Of a DNA stretch of 64,000 nt, positions 31,901 to 36,108 are shown one piece after another; the stretch's first letter is position 1; each line of letters opens with the position of its first letter. The notes under the pieces were generated by a model. It had not been told where the DNA came from and ran no database searches. It saw nothing but the letters and a program-made list of their open reading frames with translations. The stretch lies in assembly GCF_000716875.1 (NCBI RefSeq), contig NZ_JNWQ01000038.1, positions 58,776-122,775 of the forward strand, read 5' to 3'. Both the position numbers and the translations under genes were made by a program. This DNA is from Streptomyces novaecaesareae (GTDB taxonomy: Bacteria > Actinomycetota > Actinomycetes > Streptomycetales > Streptomycetaceae).

Positions 31901-34900
31901 GCCCGCGTTGCGCCGCAAGCTCCTCGCCGAGGTCGACTTCGTCCGCCTCCAACGGGACCTGAAGAGCATGACGGCGGACGAGCCCGTCACCGTGGAGCTG
32001 ACCGACCGGCGGGGCCGGACGCTCGCCTCGGTCGGGATCACCGCCAGGGTCGTGGACCCGCACCAGGTGGGCACCACCAAGGAGACCGAGTTCACCGTCG
32101 GCACCGTCCACCAGCAGGTGCACAGCAGCGTCACGGACCGGGCCCACGCCACCCAGTTCCCGATCGTGCCCACGTTCGGGCCCAAGCCGGACGGCGTGCT
32201 GGTGAACGCCGGGGCCACCGGCCGGCTGGGGCGTGAGCACGTCGAGGTCTCGGGACACGCGCAGCTCTCCCAGCTGACCAGCAAGTCCAAGGTGCCCGGC
32301 GTGCTCTACGACGGCACCGTCCGGTTCGAGCTGACCTTCAACGGCAAGGACGAGAAGCACCCGGCGGGCGAGGCGGGGGCGCGGCTGCTCGTCGACCGCG
32401 CCGACACCAGGGACGTGTCCGAGGACGTCTCCAAGGAGTCGCCCGAGCCGGAGCAGCCGGAGCAGCCCGCGCCGGTCGCGGCCAAGGCGCCGCCGAAGCG
32501 CGTCTGGACGGAGGGCCTGGACGAGACGGTCGTCCTGCGGGACCTGGAGAGCACCGCGGCCCTGCGCAGGGCGGTGGACGCCAAGGGCCGGGAGCTGTTC
32601 GGCGACGGCTGGAGCTCGGTGCGGGAAGAGGTCATGCACGTGCTCGGCCAGCCCAAACTGGCGTCCCGGCTGACCGCGATGACCCGGGGCGAGCCGCTGG
32701 AGCTGAAGCTGCACGGCAAGGACGGCATCGTCGTCACCGCCACCGCCGGGGTCGCCAAGATGACCTACCGGCGGGAGGACGCCAAGGCCGAGCTCAACCA
32801 GGTGAACGAGACCGGCGAGTTCTCCGCCGACCGCCGGCTGCTCAGCCGTACCTTCGCCGCCCAGGGCCAGCTCGGCGGGGTCGTCCGCAAGGACGCGCCG
32901 GGCATCGAGCTCTCCGCCACCGGCAGCGGCCAGCAGCGGGACCGGTTCGCCTGGCGCGGCCGGGACGCCGACCGCTCGTACGCCGGCGGCAAGCACGGGG
33001 TCACGCAGGCGATCTACGGTGCCGAGCTGGTGCTGGAGGTCACCTTCGGGGAGCCCGGCGCCAAGCCCGGCGGCACGTCCGTCAGCGAGCGGGTGCGGGT
33101 CGAGGTCGGCCTGGACAGCCGGGAGACGACGGACGTCACGGTCCACCGCACCGAGGACGGCGAGCCGGAGTTCACGGCCGAGACGGCGAGGACCGCGGCG
33201 GAAACGGAGACGGTGAAGGCGCTGGAGGAGGCGAAGTACCGGGCGCCGCGGCGGATGGCCGAGCGGCACCAGCTGAACGCCTCCTACGTGGTGCACGGCC
33301 TGACCGACGCCGCCCGGGTGCGCGACACCATCACGGAGGCGGTGTGGGCCAAGTACGGTGACCTGTCCGACGAGGTGAGGTTCCGGATCGGGGAGACCTT
33401 CGGCCGGGTCGCGTTCAAGACCCAGCTCTCCCAGCTCACCCGGGGCGGGCGGATCACCGAGACCGTCTCCGGCAAGGTCTGGCGGGCCGACATCACCGTC
33501 ACGGCCAAGCTGGGCGAATCGACGTACCACTCCACGACGGAGAAGTACGAGTTCGAGTCCGGCACCCAGACCTCGACCGGCCAGGGCTACGCCCGGGACC
33601 GCCTCCACCGCTACACCGGCGGCGTCCTGGGGAAGATCAAGACCACGTTCGTCGACGTCACGGCCGGGGCCACGCACCGGATCGACCGCACCTACGGCGG
33701 CGCCGCGGACACCATCGCCTCGGTGTCCAACCGCGGGAAGCACACCGAGCCGGCCGTCTTCTTCGACACCGCCACGAGGTACGAGGTCGAGGTCAGGTTC
33801 ACCCGGCTGGGCCTGCACGACGGCACCTTCCGGGACCAGGTGGACGGCAGCGCCCGGGTGGCCGTCCCGCGGCGCGATGCCCTGCCCGTGGACGGGGAGG
33901 CCGCGCCGACGGCCACGACGAGGCAGCCGGCGGGCTTCCTGGACCACCGGCGGCTCGACTCCTCGACGATCGTCAGCGACGTGTACGCGATCCACGAGGA
34001 GACCCCGGGGGCCGACCGGCCGGCGCGCAGGGCCGAGTCCCTCGGCGAGTCCGTCCTGCACCAGCTGGACCGGGGCCGGGACAACCCGTTCGGGAACGAC
34101 CGCGAGGGCATCGTCCGCAAGCTGACCGAGGAACTGACCCCGATAAGGCTGCAGGCGCGGCTCAAGGCCATGACGGCCGGGGACGCGATCGTCGTGCGGC
34201 ACGGACGCACCACGGTGCGGATCGACGCCGTCCTGCTCGACCGGAGCGACCACCTGGGCGGGACGGGGACGACCGAGTTCAACGCCGGCACCCAGGTGCA
34301 GCACAGCTTCGCCAGCTCCGACGGCGTCACCAACTTCGGTGCGGGCCACGGCAACAACGTGACCGTCGGGGTGAACGGCACCATCCCGGTGGCGGGAGCC
34401 GTGCCGGTGACCGTCGGGCTGACCGGCAACGTCGGCTGGGGCAAGGACCACATGGACATCCTGAGCCGGAGCACCGGAGCCGGGATGGCCACCAAGGCCA
34501 AGGTGCCCGGCAGCGCCTACGACGGTGACGCGCAGCTGCGGATCCGGATCACCCGCAGGCCGTTGGTCGGGGTCTCCACCACGGTGGTGCGCACCGCGCG
34601 GATCGGCTACGAGGCCATCGTCGAGACCGGCGAGACCCGGCCGGCCCCCGAGCCGAAGCCGAAGGCCGAGGCCCGGACCGACGCCCCCGCCGCCACCCCG
34701 CCCCCGCCGCCGCACACCGTCCCGGTGGTGGTCCCGGAGCAGGTCGCCGTCCCCGTCCCGCCGGCCCGGGTCTGGCAGGGCCTGCGCGACACCGACGTGC
34801 TGCGCTGGCTCGGCGACGTCGGCGGCGTGCAGGACCTGGTGCGGCTGCGCGGCCGGGAGTACTTCGGGTCGCGGGCGTGGCGACAGCTCGGCGCGGCGGT

Positions 34901-36011
34901 GGAGAACATCACCTCGCACAGCCACCTCTCGGCGCTGTTCGGCACCGCGACCCGGGGCACGGAGATCGCCACGGCCTCGCCCGGGCGGTGGCTGCTGGGC
35001 GAGGACAAGGGAGTGGAGGTGCGGGTGAAGCTCGTGGAGCTGGTGCACCGGACCAATGACACCGCGGTCGAGCTGAGCCCGGCGAACACCGTCGCCTCCG
35101 GTTCCGTCCTGACCGAGCTGAACGCCCGGCAGGCGGGCCTCCAGGCCCAGGTCGGGGTCAAGCTCCCCGGCGACATCACCAACACCCCGGGCATCACCGG
35201 CGGCGCCCAGCGGCTCTGGCGGGACGGCGGCGCCCTGGGCGACAACGGCCCGTTGGTCAGCAACGGCAAGGGGTCGGTGCCCATGGCCCGGTACGCGGGT
35301 GCCGCCGAGATCGAGGTGACGTTCTTCGACGGGAGCCGGGAGTCCGTGGCCGAGAAGGGGGTGCTGCCGTTCACCGTCGACGTGCCGCTGGCGGAGACCC
35401 GGGAGCGGCAGGTCCCCGCGGACCACTACCTGACGTTCAGCGAGGGCGCCGGGGACGGGAAGCCGAGGTTCGGCGGGGACGCGCTGCTCCTCGACGACGT
35501 CCGCCGGACGCTGGAGCGGGACGGCAGGCTCACGGCGCCAGGGGAGACCCCGCCGTCCGCCGCCGAGCAGGAGCGGCTGCAGAGCACCGTCCGGTGGGGA
35601 AGGGCGGCCTACGGCCGGGAGTTCACCACCGTGACCCCCGAGGGCCTCGCCCACGTCCGGGCGGTCGACCGGCTGGTCGAGCTGGCCGGGGGCACCTCGA
35701 CCGGCACGGTGGCCCTGGTGCGGGAGCTGCTCGGGACGGCGGAGGGCACCGAGCTGATGACCGACGGCCTGCGGCGGGTGGTCGACTTCGTCGCGCGCCG
35801 GCAGGAGCAGGAGGAGCCGTGCACGCTCGCCGACCTCCGGGACTGGTTCGGGCTCCGCCGGCCGGCGCCGCCGCTGTTCGCCCCGGAGCAGCAGGAGCGG
35901 TCGTCGGCCCCGTCGATCCCGTCGCCCGCCCAGCAAGCCCAGCAAGCCCAGCCGAAGGACGACTTCGTGGTGTCGCTGGAGGAGGAGATCGTCAAGGCGC
36001 TGAACCTGTAG
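10959..36011 (+). CDS. Giant 8350-aa multi-domain protein of the ESX locus
   Basis: One open frame of 25,053 nt from GTG 10959 (weak AGGCAG site). Residues 1-110 are a WXG100-like helical domain. About 116-240 holds hydrophobic helices, 240-620 is helical, and 625-885 is Pro-rich linker. About 886-6470 is a chain of repeated modules: metzincin-like units with HExxHxxGxxDEY at residues 1415, 2792, 4426 and 5722 and a degenerate copy at 2263. These are interleaved with EndoU-like units (FPxxW, NGTYxA, GVRIEG) and two unknown repeating modules. An OTU-like cysteine protease domain spans about 6485-6670 (Cys6493, His6661). Six copies of another module span about 6720-8150, followed by a helical tail. 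I count only about five Cys. It resembles actinobacterial giant ESX/polymorphic-toxin proteins, some of which databases label 'lonely Cys' (from memory). The secretion route is inferred from locus and N-terminus. Confidence 0.9.
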   Translation: MSHSSIEVSASTARFFTIITGMPWPEIKEGDLRDIRDAYEQLAKDLPELRDLIATVAARCLREFHGQAAQTFGQRMNSFIGEGEGHGEDYVAGATKSAKELAACAGDVANSVEYTKWMAIAQLVQLMIEIALAIFWSPFSFGASLSGLVLKKLLTKAALKALMLYLLKTILMHTFSGVVGGVILDQILQKIQLDQGNRKTFDKELTRQAALFGLIGGVLGGPLDLLGMGLGKLLGRLLGKSGGRLLADKLSNFLVHGDLEGLKGLLEAAAKGAEKAEAGSLGKMSKAALEKSEQELAKLSFGKKEAKAFSRELGGLMEAASEQLRHGFGKTGKGTLSEIFVKDMERIFGKHLGQSLGSKEIAGKLGREFGEAFAGHWGSNEAARAGVKDALSGVFSKEVGQKLSAREVTMLTEHLPKLAGELTEGNRMFQLGSALGNYIRSGVQNVLTEGFYNLIFDDRHEFSVSAGSFVGGVMTGAMGHLMHLGAHPVMTRYHTWVQEQQSKLVSEGASKYFPLYHPINFAALACLASGKVVPFPVPRIGHPGAFEIAKLHGASLDDIGNAINKFAGVEHESPKADPEVAEAMQKLLDHLELTTGDHGDSDSIGLAGLHFLGENQNTDTHVEPAPPHRKTSSPGEPEPETAGNSNKQTAKSSSSAATPPVRLQSDPDQPTGPKPDASKTEAPKQEAPKNGEPGRPTPRRTQSGDEQAARQPEPRETPEEKTATATASATAARVPTSSDHQPGPNPAPHQPTPHQPTPRPPAREPRTEQQPDPNIASVLLGQEHRQEQTRDRRTGVQEDRDPKLQYLVEDANGELHYLPAERDDDLPMSPPNHDTVLSTPSDDRFPRTLQDGTDGTTGGHTQSNDDTEQQPQPPVQHHLPAADPVNFPGWQYYVDANGAAAAPLRPDRTPGRPGPGPLTDANGVVRDHDGWQLKPGVDPASPIAAFPRAWQRPAGAPERVYYPEGWSADTIARRVVEVVNGNQAHWRPDGLIGVVGRAGDVWIEAVLDPQGRLLYHRPLPDVPVPPAPHEAWNETAVAGRGARTELFGYDKVSLQRVRFDTGQEGFEFTVRVHLEPSAGMTHAEQEAVRQKVRTLATEFTAGQQTGADDGQLLNVRVEFTEAASADAVTVPVTPGMEPTLRDVLPQQFREAAGKHDLDFVMGTQTRKAPRVTEVHVAETGSGGPRSSFTDAAWGNPRRGLPPEWNDAEARIAARHVLRTGTAEVVGEPVADRPAPKVHRGEFAGVRLSVRVEEGVIADVWGEPHQKLRPQTTAPVHEPEVVLVPTKEIRPPQDAFTRATADRRWESFDARRVRLADGDTETVLTVRVHLNLDPALDPADPQTAASLEALRQRGREGVEKVYNLGQRLPSGDLLRVEIEFVADAGTAHHTVAIVEKSARENLGEWGLTTESRVIAHEIGHALGLPDEYREAKSRRRAVHQEPGIMAGRHIDAFGRPWLDMDHSDRGPAQALPHTPPAVRNLRQLGGVVDAAFGRDRGPAPDGDRPARARFREDVLRRALYGGPDGLDGHLVPPLGSERARPQRVPGSEQPNGTFKVVGGPGAAPAMHVGELADHRPRSARTRTVFPEHWTADDASYAAEQAYHHARRTGKVTETGTYAYHWVGEYGGVRIEGEIKAGEFTSFRPSDDQGGLDTPAYVPWRSTGGAFDLRVEDLVRYGDRHTLTGVHHEPTTAAATAHGIKVDDTPLLVNDNGTYRAGIRFLDPAVTVGAPMSEFESRWHRRADWETHTFYPKAWTPHEVLTAVEKAYTARHTSETLESGAVRWVGEADGVRIEGIVRDGRHLTHRPTAEQPLTAWTKAPAGDGTGGPALTGRHVRFADGQLGIEVKVPVHLRLADGASPQDAAAARAAVRKAADEFVRNQRPAGDPPVRLTVEFADNEADAHPGAVIRADALTGDADLGTLLPDVTRTLTPGFTEAARRAAGPAPDPATSSAWTAAGGRRPVEPTLVEPGTPGTGTRPPTESGFDSDPMTSDAFSANLRTDAGRNLPDGWTAAEARHAALKGTQIGRETRDPENNLVLVTRVQHNGVTIEIRRDWSEYRILDFYGVGDKEDFPAQFNRPVPEPARRTTAEPPATPDELPSTLEASSSSSSSSSSSSSQPAPGAHPTVFPHLAQDLATALLPGHQSAEVTVGGSTQPQRFELRRGTTTPDGEDVTVLVLRTHLDRSGLTGQDAQAEVAALESRIRDAAARFDTGSRLPDGSLLRVRVEFVDGTGDPHRTVRLHERSVSQDDGNWHLSISRDALVHQLGRAFAIPSAEHTDVGVEQVVPVHSPHTLRFLGGVADEALGRLGHHTGDGSVAPAVREPGVLLEDGGVRRVGLDELDPTGRGQLHYPGHWTPADVRAAVALVARHPDREVDLGGGRTRWIGSHDGVLITGISQDGRVVAHGPAETRPDGAPLSERTRVLYASPPAELGGEGGDGTPDLRIRWLLLDSGHELHDIAFSVRLRPEAGMSHQEVAAAAARLRAQAAAHFGELDGNRLLRLTLEFTDQPGPGVVDIAVRPDADPVLADHLPEAFGRENAEDVADLVFESTEEERAGVDAGHAPLFRLDDPSGLHRSFDREAWQRRGAGLPGEWTQDEARYAAHRVFTEQNGPTRGRPEEILTGEFGGARLRLRVRNGQIMDVWAAPGGRHPDGPAPTGRVLATAEVRPPVRPLLRSLQAQFFQSYEARRVQEPGGDTRTVLTVRVQLRAEGLEGSPALVEQQLDLVRLNAEEGVRDVLNQGQRLPNGDLLEVAVRFVDSPQEAHHVVEVQSHTSQEHAQHWGVNTEPRVIGHEVGHLLGLADEYRRQSAGPRPVYPEFGLMTAPGRDEFGRVWYDAQHPVQSDNTPPVSLRPHNLNELGSVLDRVFGTAPRPVPAGEFPMRAAFGEDARRISLFDGPDRLGGHLTPPPAADRRRLPRASGPEGPEAGPVNPNGTYRADAGEAALNRIRTMFPAHWTAEDAVYAAQQAYLDARRNDGITGHGSLSQHWVGEYAGVRIEGEIRAGEFTSFRPSDDQSGLTAAAFVPQPPSHPYGHRVEDLTRYGDRHTLTGFHHHSDRRPVDPAVHGVHIGTAVRNPNGTYRAPAYFLDPQVAPNSPLSEFPSRWHRPRGQETRTFYPDSWVSEDVLERVDRAYRARVFGEVLPDGGLHWIGTSHGVRIEGITRDGQHLVHRPTEWQPSHRGDGEGGPLPLWERPVVEGDVDYSIGYRRVLPDGEGRPDTELVVQVRDYDQDLTREDRQELQRIADTQAHELFPPEAQPGGRPLRVRLRFVTERTDSDAMPPVASHPTAFAQQLHSRLQDTRELVAELHRAPAPEPPLRAPVTPGTGHRPLTSTRLADLEAAGIDAPALHPALAAHEGQGLPPEWTAVEGRHAARRVAQRFLADLGEGATASVVGRFAGVELRVTLEGGQITHFEGTPGQAFADQRRSRAERHQPDLMALHGEPEQPQGPAAAPHQLPQDGGQFQVLAPGAEQGRPVLEAGGIWQWLDDGYGTPYEPVRPSDPWPAGEHTVDDNGVVRAHSWETVDGIDPQSPEKDFPWNWRRPADSPGSTVYYPRHWSADETWHRVQEAYQNRASETYLDADARLVRTIGADGGPQFVQLTGGDAWHWAGEAGGVRIEGVIHNGAIVLHSPTLVQPHVRYGQEARVPDDPFGVPMRVRRMSFDNGAEGVELSAEIRLARAEGVGEEAVAEAKLRLQALADEFVGQNLVHGDLPFRLRLEFVDAPDPADVRVGDPEPQHLAQVLPDLVDDVHPGGLGGLVHGLLLDAPPIPPEHPAGGWVHGAAEDLTGRFAADLPADAGRGLPRTWTPEQRRYAADWVAAHEYGRPVGEDAPDGTPAPMVHRGTFGGVRLNVLTEGSRIVDYWVVPGGGPRPLVHESGGLWQRLEDPSGAGPYEPRRPGAAWPAGEHTVDDNGVVRVHAWETVPGIDPGAPEAAFPQNRRRPADSPGTGVYYPRSWTAEGTLVRVWEAYRNAYHSEQFEASGRDVWITGPDGEPKLISLTELVSSEGGTAEHWIGEVDGVRIEGIRLNGEMVLHSPTLVQPHVRYGEGQRVPDDPFGAPMRVRRMRFENGEEGVELTAEIKVARADGVGDQAVAEAKRRLRESADDFAAEHRRPQDLPFRLRLEFVDVADGEDVRIGGQEPQHLADLLPDLAAEVAGNGVSTLVHGLLLDEPPQVPEAPDAPPAHPAGAWVHGEAPDLTGRFAADLPAGAGRGLPPAWTPEQQRYAAHWAVTHEQGRPLHEDAPDGTPAPTVHRGSFGGVRLNVLTEGGRIVDYWAEPSARKVSGGEDLGPVLVTVEPPTDPFLHRLDDRLIQRFTVHRVERRDESGAVVDRETVLTVRVHLNTDKLDLTDARTRRELATLKERAAEGADQTFNLGQRLPNGDLLRVRTQVVDRPGEGVSTILVEPKEMREGHVKWHLRTEAYFLGHELGHHLGLRDEYREAGDRRVAYPDGSLMATHLTDRRGRFSIGSADNSPGEYAPHVTDTVLQPRHLRQLGAVIDGALMALGRGATGTNLPHPNDGLPTKVKLAGDVVRRELFGGPDGRGGHLLPYAGSDRPAPERLPGGVNRNGTVLVRDELRRETHTSRLAGDVEGRRTRVVFPGHWTLEQTVYAVEQAHLAARRAGTIDRRPTASDGGAATGPADVTYRWTGEYAGVRIEGEVRGDRILSFRPSHDQSGLEIPAHLLWRAKDPAFTQPAEDHVRYGNRHLLAGVHTASGFAAETFHGVRTRDLAGSANANGTYQAKVWFLDPKVNPDAPEAWISANWHRRSDSPTHTMYPRDWRLARIERAVAEAYEHRRTVDTDGRTERWVGEADGVRIEGITRDGVHLAHRPAAEQPAPARHDPGEVVTVSPARQVPIGPGDRLHGVLRELVSADGGREIELTVRVHVDPAEIAAHQGDLRADLQRYANRLLGGAEGEPRVRLRLGFTADPAEAHPRGGEDLPSLVHALNEGSADPHDGVLDAMFALAPGLMEAAAAELPTYVRALAQQHPAHEVPPLQVPGPPGTGTRPPVTELTRLMTDDAGVIAVTMPNLRPDAGRGMPDAWTAEQRRSVAYNVLQAARADGTTTETFRWGLVSFVLGVHTENGRIVDFWGEPLAPQAHPNAPAPHRAPEPHESPAGPQTPQEAHQEAVPDGQPQLLHTAPVLGASASFAAGAGRTPVGPPPGGVWHRAGAVGAPPPEPVRPSGWPATDHSVGHNGVVRVHDWTPVPGVTPGSPEARLPWNLRRAADAPAKAVYYPLDWTGQTTRQRVEEAFANAFHSERVPDGTLHWAESPTSAGGLLTMAPGEVRYWIGEAGGVRIAGLALDGRLILHSPTLDQPHPAHPAWADDHVVHHGALHDAGDEHGVPLNVRRVLFDSGQEGVEILADIELVHPGGPNHPAVEAMEQHLQDLVDAHLGTAPGAGLVRLRLNFVEGTEDAPQLDVVNDTVTSFAELFPDLADAVDATGLTTLTAELLVGATPLDHRTRLLAVAESRPPGTGEPAAGWVHGQAPAIAQAFAPVLAPEAGRRLPTTWPDAMQRYTAHWVATHNEPRSAHETTPGGAPAPRIHRGDFGGVRLAVRVEGGLVTDFWGESHHRKVSVAEDLGRPLATAVPPSNDFVREMEARVAQRFEVHRVELRDDTGRVVDHEKVLTVRLHLDTRRLDLQRPDVREALEALKSRVTEGVDQAYNLGQRLPDGDLLRVRVVLADTAGPAAQTVAVHPEPGREHHQAWHFGTTSETLAHEIGHHLGLPDEYREARHGRGRRPMYPDGGRMGSRLVVPGGRLHNDGDHHPGVQLHRLPDTVLQPRNLRQLGSAIDLALGTPSRVPAKDSTGKPVQHGGFTPDGLPRRVSLGSDVIDTALHGGRSGNGGHLYPTLGSGRTRPAEVTGSLNRNGTFDVAATTAERVMHAGRRAGDFDETRSPLTTRTMFPKHWTTEQAVYAAEQAHLAARRAGDAPQPGRPPAGTGLPVGPRPDGHPLTARKAVGIERTGDATYHWLGEYDGVRIEGEVRGGRIVSFRPSTWQDGLDTPAHAPWRPVEGAFSQSTEDHVRYGNRRTLDGAHHVPNPAANLFRGVRVDRPWKTNDNGTYRAGVWYLDPMVHPDSPEARFPGNWHRRDDWRTHTLYPTGWTPAKVEQAVAQAYANRRTQSPPGARPEHWTGLADGVLIEGVSEDGRHLTHRPATVQPHRRWSAADVVAQSPVWMGSLGTTMHIPGSFRHVRFDSGQNGVELALNVHLGGPSDTPNNRAELQRRLDDHLGRAGGEPLVRVRLDFTADPGQALRRRPGLDPVAVIMEADRQAGLRTDPRQAAATRDNGVQTALDVLLPDVLQTAGRDLPAFARFLAAHNPAPLTPVAAVPHAQPLRAPDAPWTGTRPPAATDLAAEFGPRVDRAMPNLAANAGRGMPDTWPPADRRSLAYHLLEDAQLRLARGAEAGATVPAEIVHDFPAHRVTVRQQNGLITDFWATPRPAADGPGAGAHSTLLHTMGREGSQEHLDVQEFGPPGTRVKVSGNGLCLLNAVAVSAPHLVAGPTVAVHELRRTVEHHYRDLAPEDFPAEVLRGLRGQQLGRLGELSERQLLSYVPEGDRSAFAGMSRAELEGVVAQYITDGHSPALPHEREALLRTVRNWRSQWGTNAGEMLPAALAHALGIRLRLMHHDGIHDRGVLGPEGGQPVTLYYDGVNHYDGSRPPEPVVREHHEDGSHAQRETGPEGPKEQAEEHAAGHAAEENPEPPAKPAAIAGTDLMIGLTENEAAVRDKVIDVLARVTPGDRAAIRSFADAYFGPGTLRPVLAALSRGEVWTAPFDGSGWSGSISLRGEVLKRTFLRQEKIEIENGADRMVLTGTRGDLRWQYNVGLQGKHASGTGDLAELVGYFHDRGSSEVRLDAGGMVARSKTSTLNDVYATELKLELDFGDLRHESALVHTPDGGRTATVEVGTTVGIPVHDPADGTPRVPPKRLLDGRVGGQDIVLDLSPRGDQHGLRPVEALLRGVEAKAAEELGEHWPALRRKLLAEVDFVRLQRDLKSMTADEPVTVELTDRRGRTLASVGITARVVDPHQVGTTKETEFTVGTVHQQVHSSVTDRAHATQFPIVPTFGPKPDGVLVNAGATGRLGREHVEVSGHAQLSQLTSKSKVPGVLYDGTVRFELTFNGKDEKHPAGEAGARLLVDRADTRDVSEDVSKESPEPEQPEQPAPVAAKAPPKRVWTEGLDETVVLRDLESTAALRRAVDAKGRELFGDGWSSVREEVMHVLGQPKLASRLTAMTRGEPLELKLHGKDGIVVTATAGVAKMTYRREDAKAELNQVNETGEFSADRRLLSRTFAAQGQLGGVVRKDAPGIELSATGSGQQRDRFAWRGRDADRSYAGGKHGVTQAIYGAELVLEVTFGEPGAKPGGTSVSERVRVEVGLDSRETTDVTVHRTEDGEPEFTAETARTAAETETVKALEEAKYRAPRRMAERHQLNASYVVHGLTDAARVRDTITEAVWAKYGDLSDEVRFRIGETFGRVAFKTQLSQLTRGGRITETVSGKVWRADITVTAKLGESTYHSTTEKYEFESGTQTSTGQGYARDRLHRYTGGVLGKIKTTFVDVTAGATHRIDRTYGGAADTIASVSNRGKHTEPAVFFDTATRYEVEVRFTRLGLHDGTFRDQVDGSARVAVPRRDALPVDGEAAPTATTRQPAGFLDHRRLDSSTIVSDVYAIHEETPGADRPARRAESLGESVLHQLDRGRDNPFGNDREGIVRKLTEELTPIRLQARLKAMTAGDAIVVRHGRTTVRIDAVLLDRSDHLGGTGTTEFNAGTQVQHSFASSDGVTNFGAGHGNNVTVGVNGTIPVAGAVPVTVGLTGNVGWGKDHMDILSRSTGAGMATKAKVPGSAYDGDAQLRIRITRRPLVGVSTTVVRTARIGYEAIVETGETRPAPEPKPKAEARTDAPAATPPPPPHTVPVVVPEQVAVPVPPARVWQGLRDTDVLRWLGDVGGVQDLVRLRGREYFGSRAWRQLGAAVENITSHSHLSALFGTATRGTEIATASPGRWLLGEDKGVEVRVKLVELVHRTNDTAVELSPANTVASGSVLTELNARQAGLQAQVGVKLPGDITNTPGITGGAQRLWRDGGALGDNGPLVSNGKGSVPMARYAGAAEIEVTFFDGSRESVAEKGVLPFTVDVPLAETRERQVPADHYLTFSEGAGDGKPRFGGDALLLDDVRRTLERDGRLTAPGETPPSAAEQERLQSTVRWGRAAYGREFTTVTPEGLAHVRAVDRLVELAGGTSTGTVALVRELLGTAEGTELMTDGLRRVVDFVARRQEQEEPCTLADLRDWFGLRRPAPPLFAPEQQERSSAPSIPSPAQQAQQAQPKDDFVVSLEEEIVKALNL
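15201..15239 (+). other. Metzincin-like site, copy 1 (intact)
   Basis: Encodes HEIGHALGLPDEY at residue 1415 of the giant protein, a zinc-binding HExxHxxGxxD signature with Asp as third ligand. PGIMAG lies about 30 residues later, in the position of a Met-turn. The module upstream carries NLGQRLPSGDLLRV, conserved in the other copies. Confidence 0.8.
15970..16375 (+). other. EndoU-like module (first of four full copies)
   Basis: Shows the order YGDRHTLTGVHH, NDNGTYRAGIRF, HTFYPKAW, AVEKAYTARH, GVRIEGIVRDG. This resembles the bacterial EndoU nuclease fold (His-x-Leu, NG-Y-A, FP-x-W-S/T, GIxIxG). Matching modules lie near 20050-20475, 25040-25455 and 29030-29440, each preceded by a shorter related unit (about 15700, 19800, 24740, 28670). 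The Lys expected before FP in active EndoU is not obvious, so activity is uncertain. Confidence 0.55.
17745..17783 (+). other. Metzincin-like site, copy 2 (degenerate)
   Basis: The aligned position at residue 2263 reads HQLGRAFAIPSAE. The catalytic Glu, the second and third zinc ligands and the following Met-turn region are lost, while the upstream strand-rich part of the module remains. It follows a run of 13 serine codons (17268-17306), which marks a junction in the repeat order. Confidence 0.75.
19332..19370 (+). other. Metzincin-like site, copy 3 (intact)
   Basis: HEVGHLLGLADEY at residue 2792, with FGLMTAPG about 30 residues downstream as a Met-turn-like segment. Confidence 0.8.
21391..22557 (+). 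repeat. 1.2-kb tandem module, first copy, inside the giant gene
   Basis: Begins with GGIWQWLDDG and contains EHTVDDNGVVR, VYYPRHWSADE, GVRIEGVIHNG, DPFGVPMRVRRM and HRGTFGGVRLNVLTEG. It is repeated in the same order about 1.2 kb later with high nucleotide identity, indicating recent tandem duplication within the coding frame. Confidence 0.8.
22588..23785 (+). repeat. 1.2-kb tandem module, second copy, inside the giant gene
   Basis: Second copy beginning GGLWQRLEDP, with the same marker order as the first copy. A more diverged third relative begins near 26450 (GGVWHRAGAVG). Confidence 0.8.
24234..24272 (+). other. Metzincin-like site, copy 4 (intact)
   Basis: HELGHHLGLRDEY at residue 4426, with DGSLMATH downstream as the Met-turn-like segment. 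Confidence 0.8.
28122..28160 (+). other. Metzincin-like site, copy 5 (intact)
   Basis: HEIGHHLGLPDEY at residue 5722, with DGGRMGSR downstream. It belongs to the last copy of the zincin plus paired EndoU-like block before the OTU-like domain. Confidence 0.8.
30390..30965 (+). other. OTU-like cysteine protease domain within the giant protein
   Basis: The strand-turn SGNGLCLLNAVAVSAP places Cys6493 in the position of the OTU nucleophile (family: DGNCLFxA). The segment then has several helices with EVLRGL and WGTNAGEMLPAALAHALGIRLRLM. It ends in YYDGVNHYDG with His6661 as catalytic His candidate. The order and spacing of about 170 residues fit OTU deubiquitinase-like folds. The usual Asp before the Cys is Asn-Gly here, so catalytic status needs testing. 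Confidence 0.65.
31116..35410 (+). other. Six-copy C-terminal module of the giant protein
   Basis: Six units of roughly 650-800 bp start near 31130, 31800, 32500, 33285, 33940 and 34765. Each begins with a helical part that ends in an L-x3-L-x2-(M/L)-(T/S)-x-G signature (for example LASRLTAMTRGEPLEL, LQARLKAMTAGDAIVV). A strand-rich part follows, ending in a YxGxxxLxVxF-type strand. I do not recognise the family. Confidence 0.6.
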
Positions 36012-36108
36012 GCCCGGCCCGGCCGTGGGTACGGAGTGGGGACGTCCGCAGACCTGTCGCTCGGACGCTCCCGCCGACAGGGACTGCAAGTGGAGCCGAG
36101 GAGCTGCG

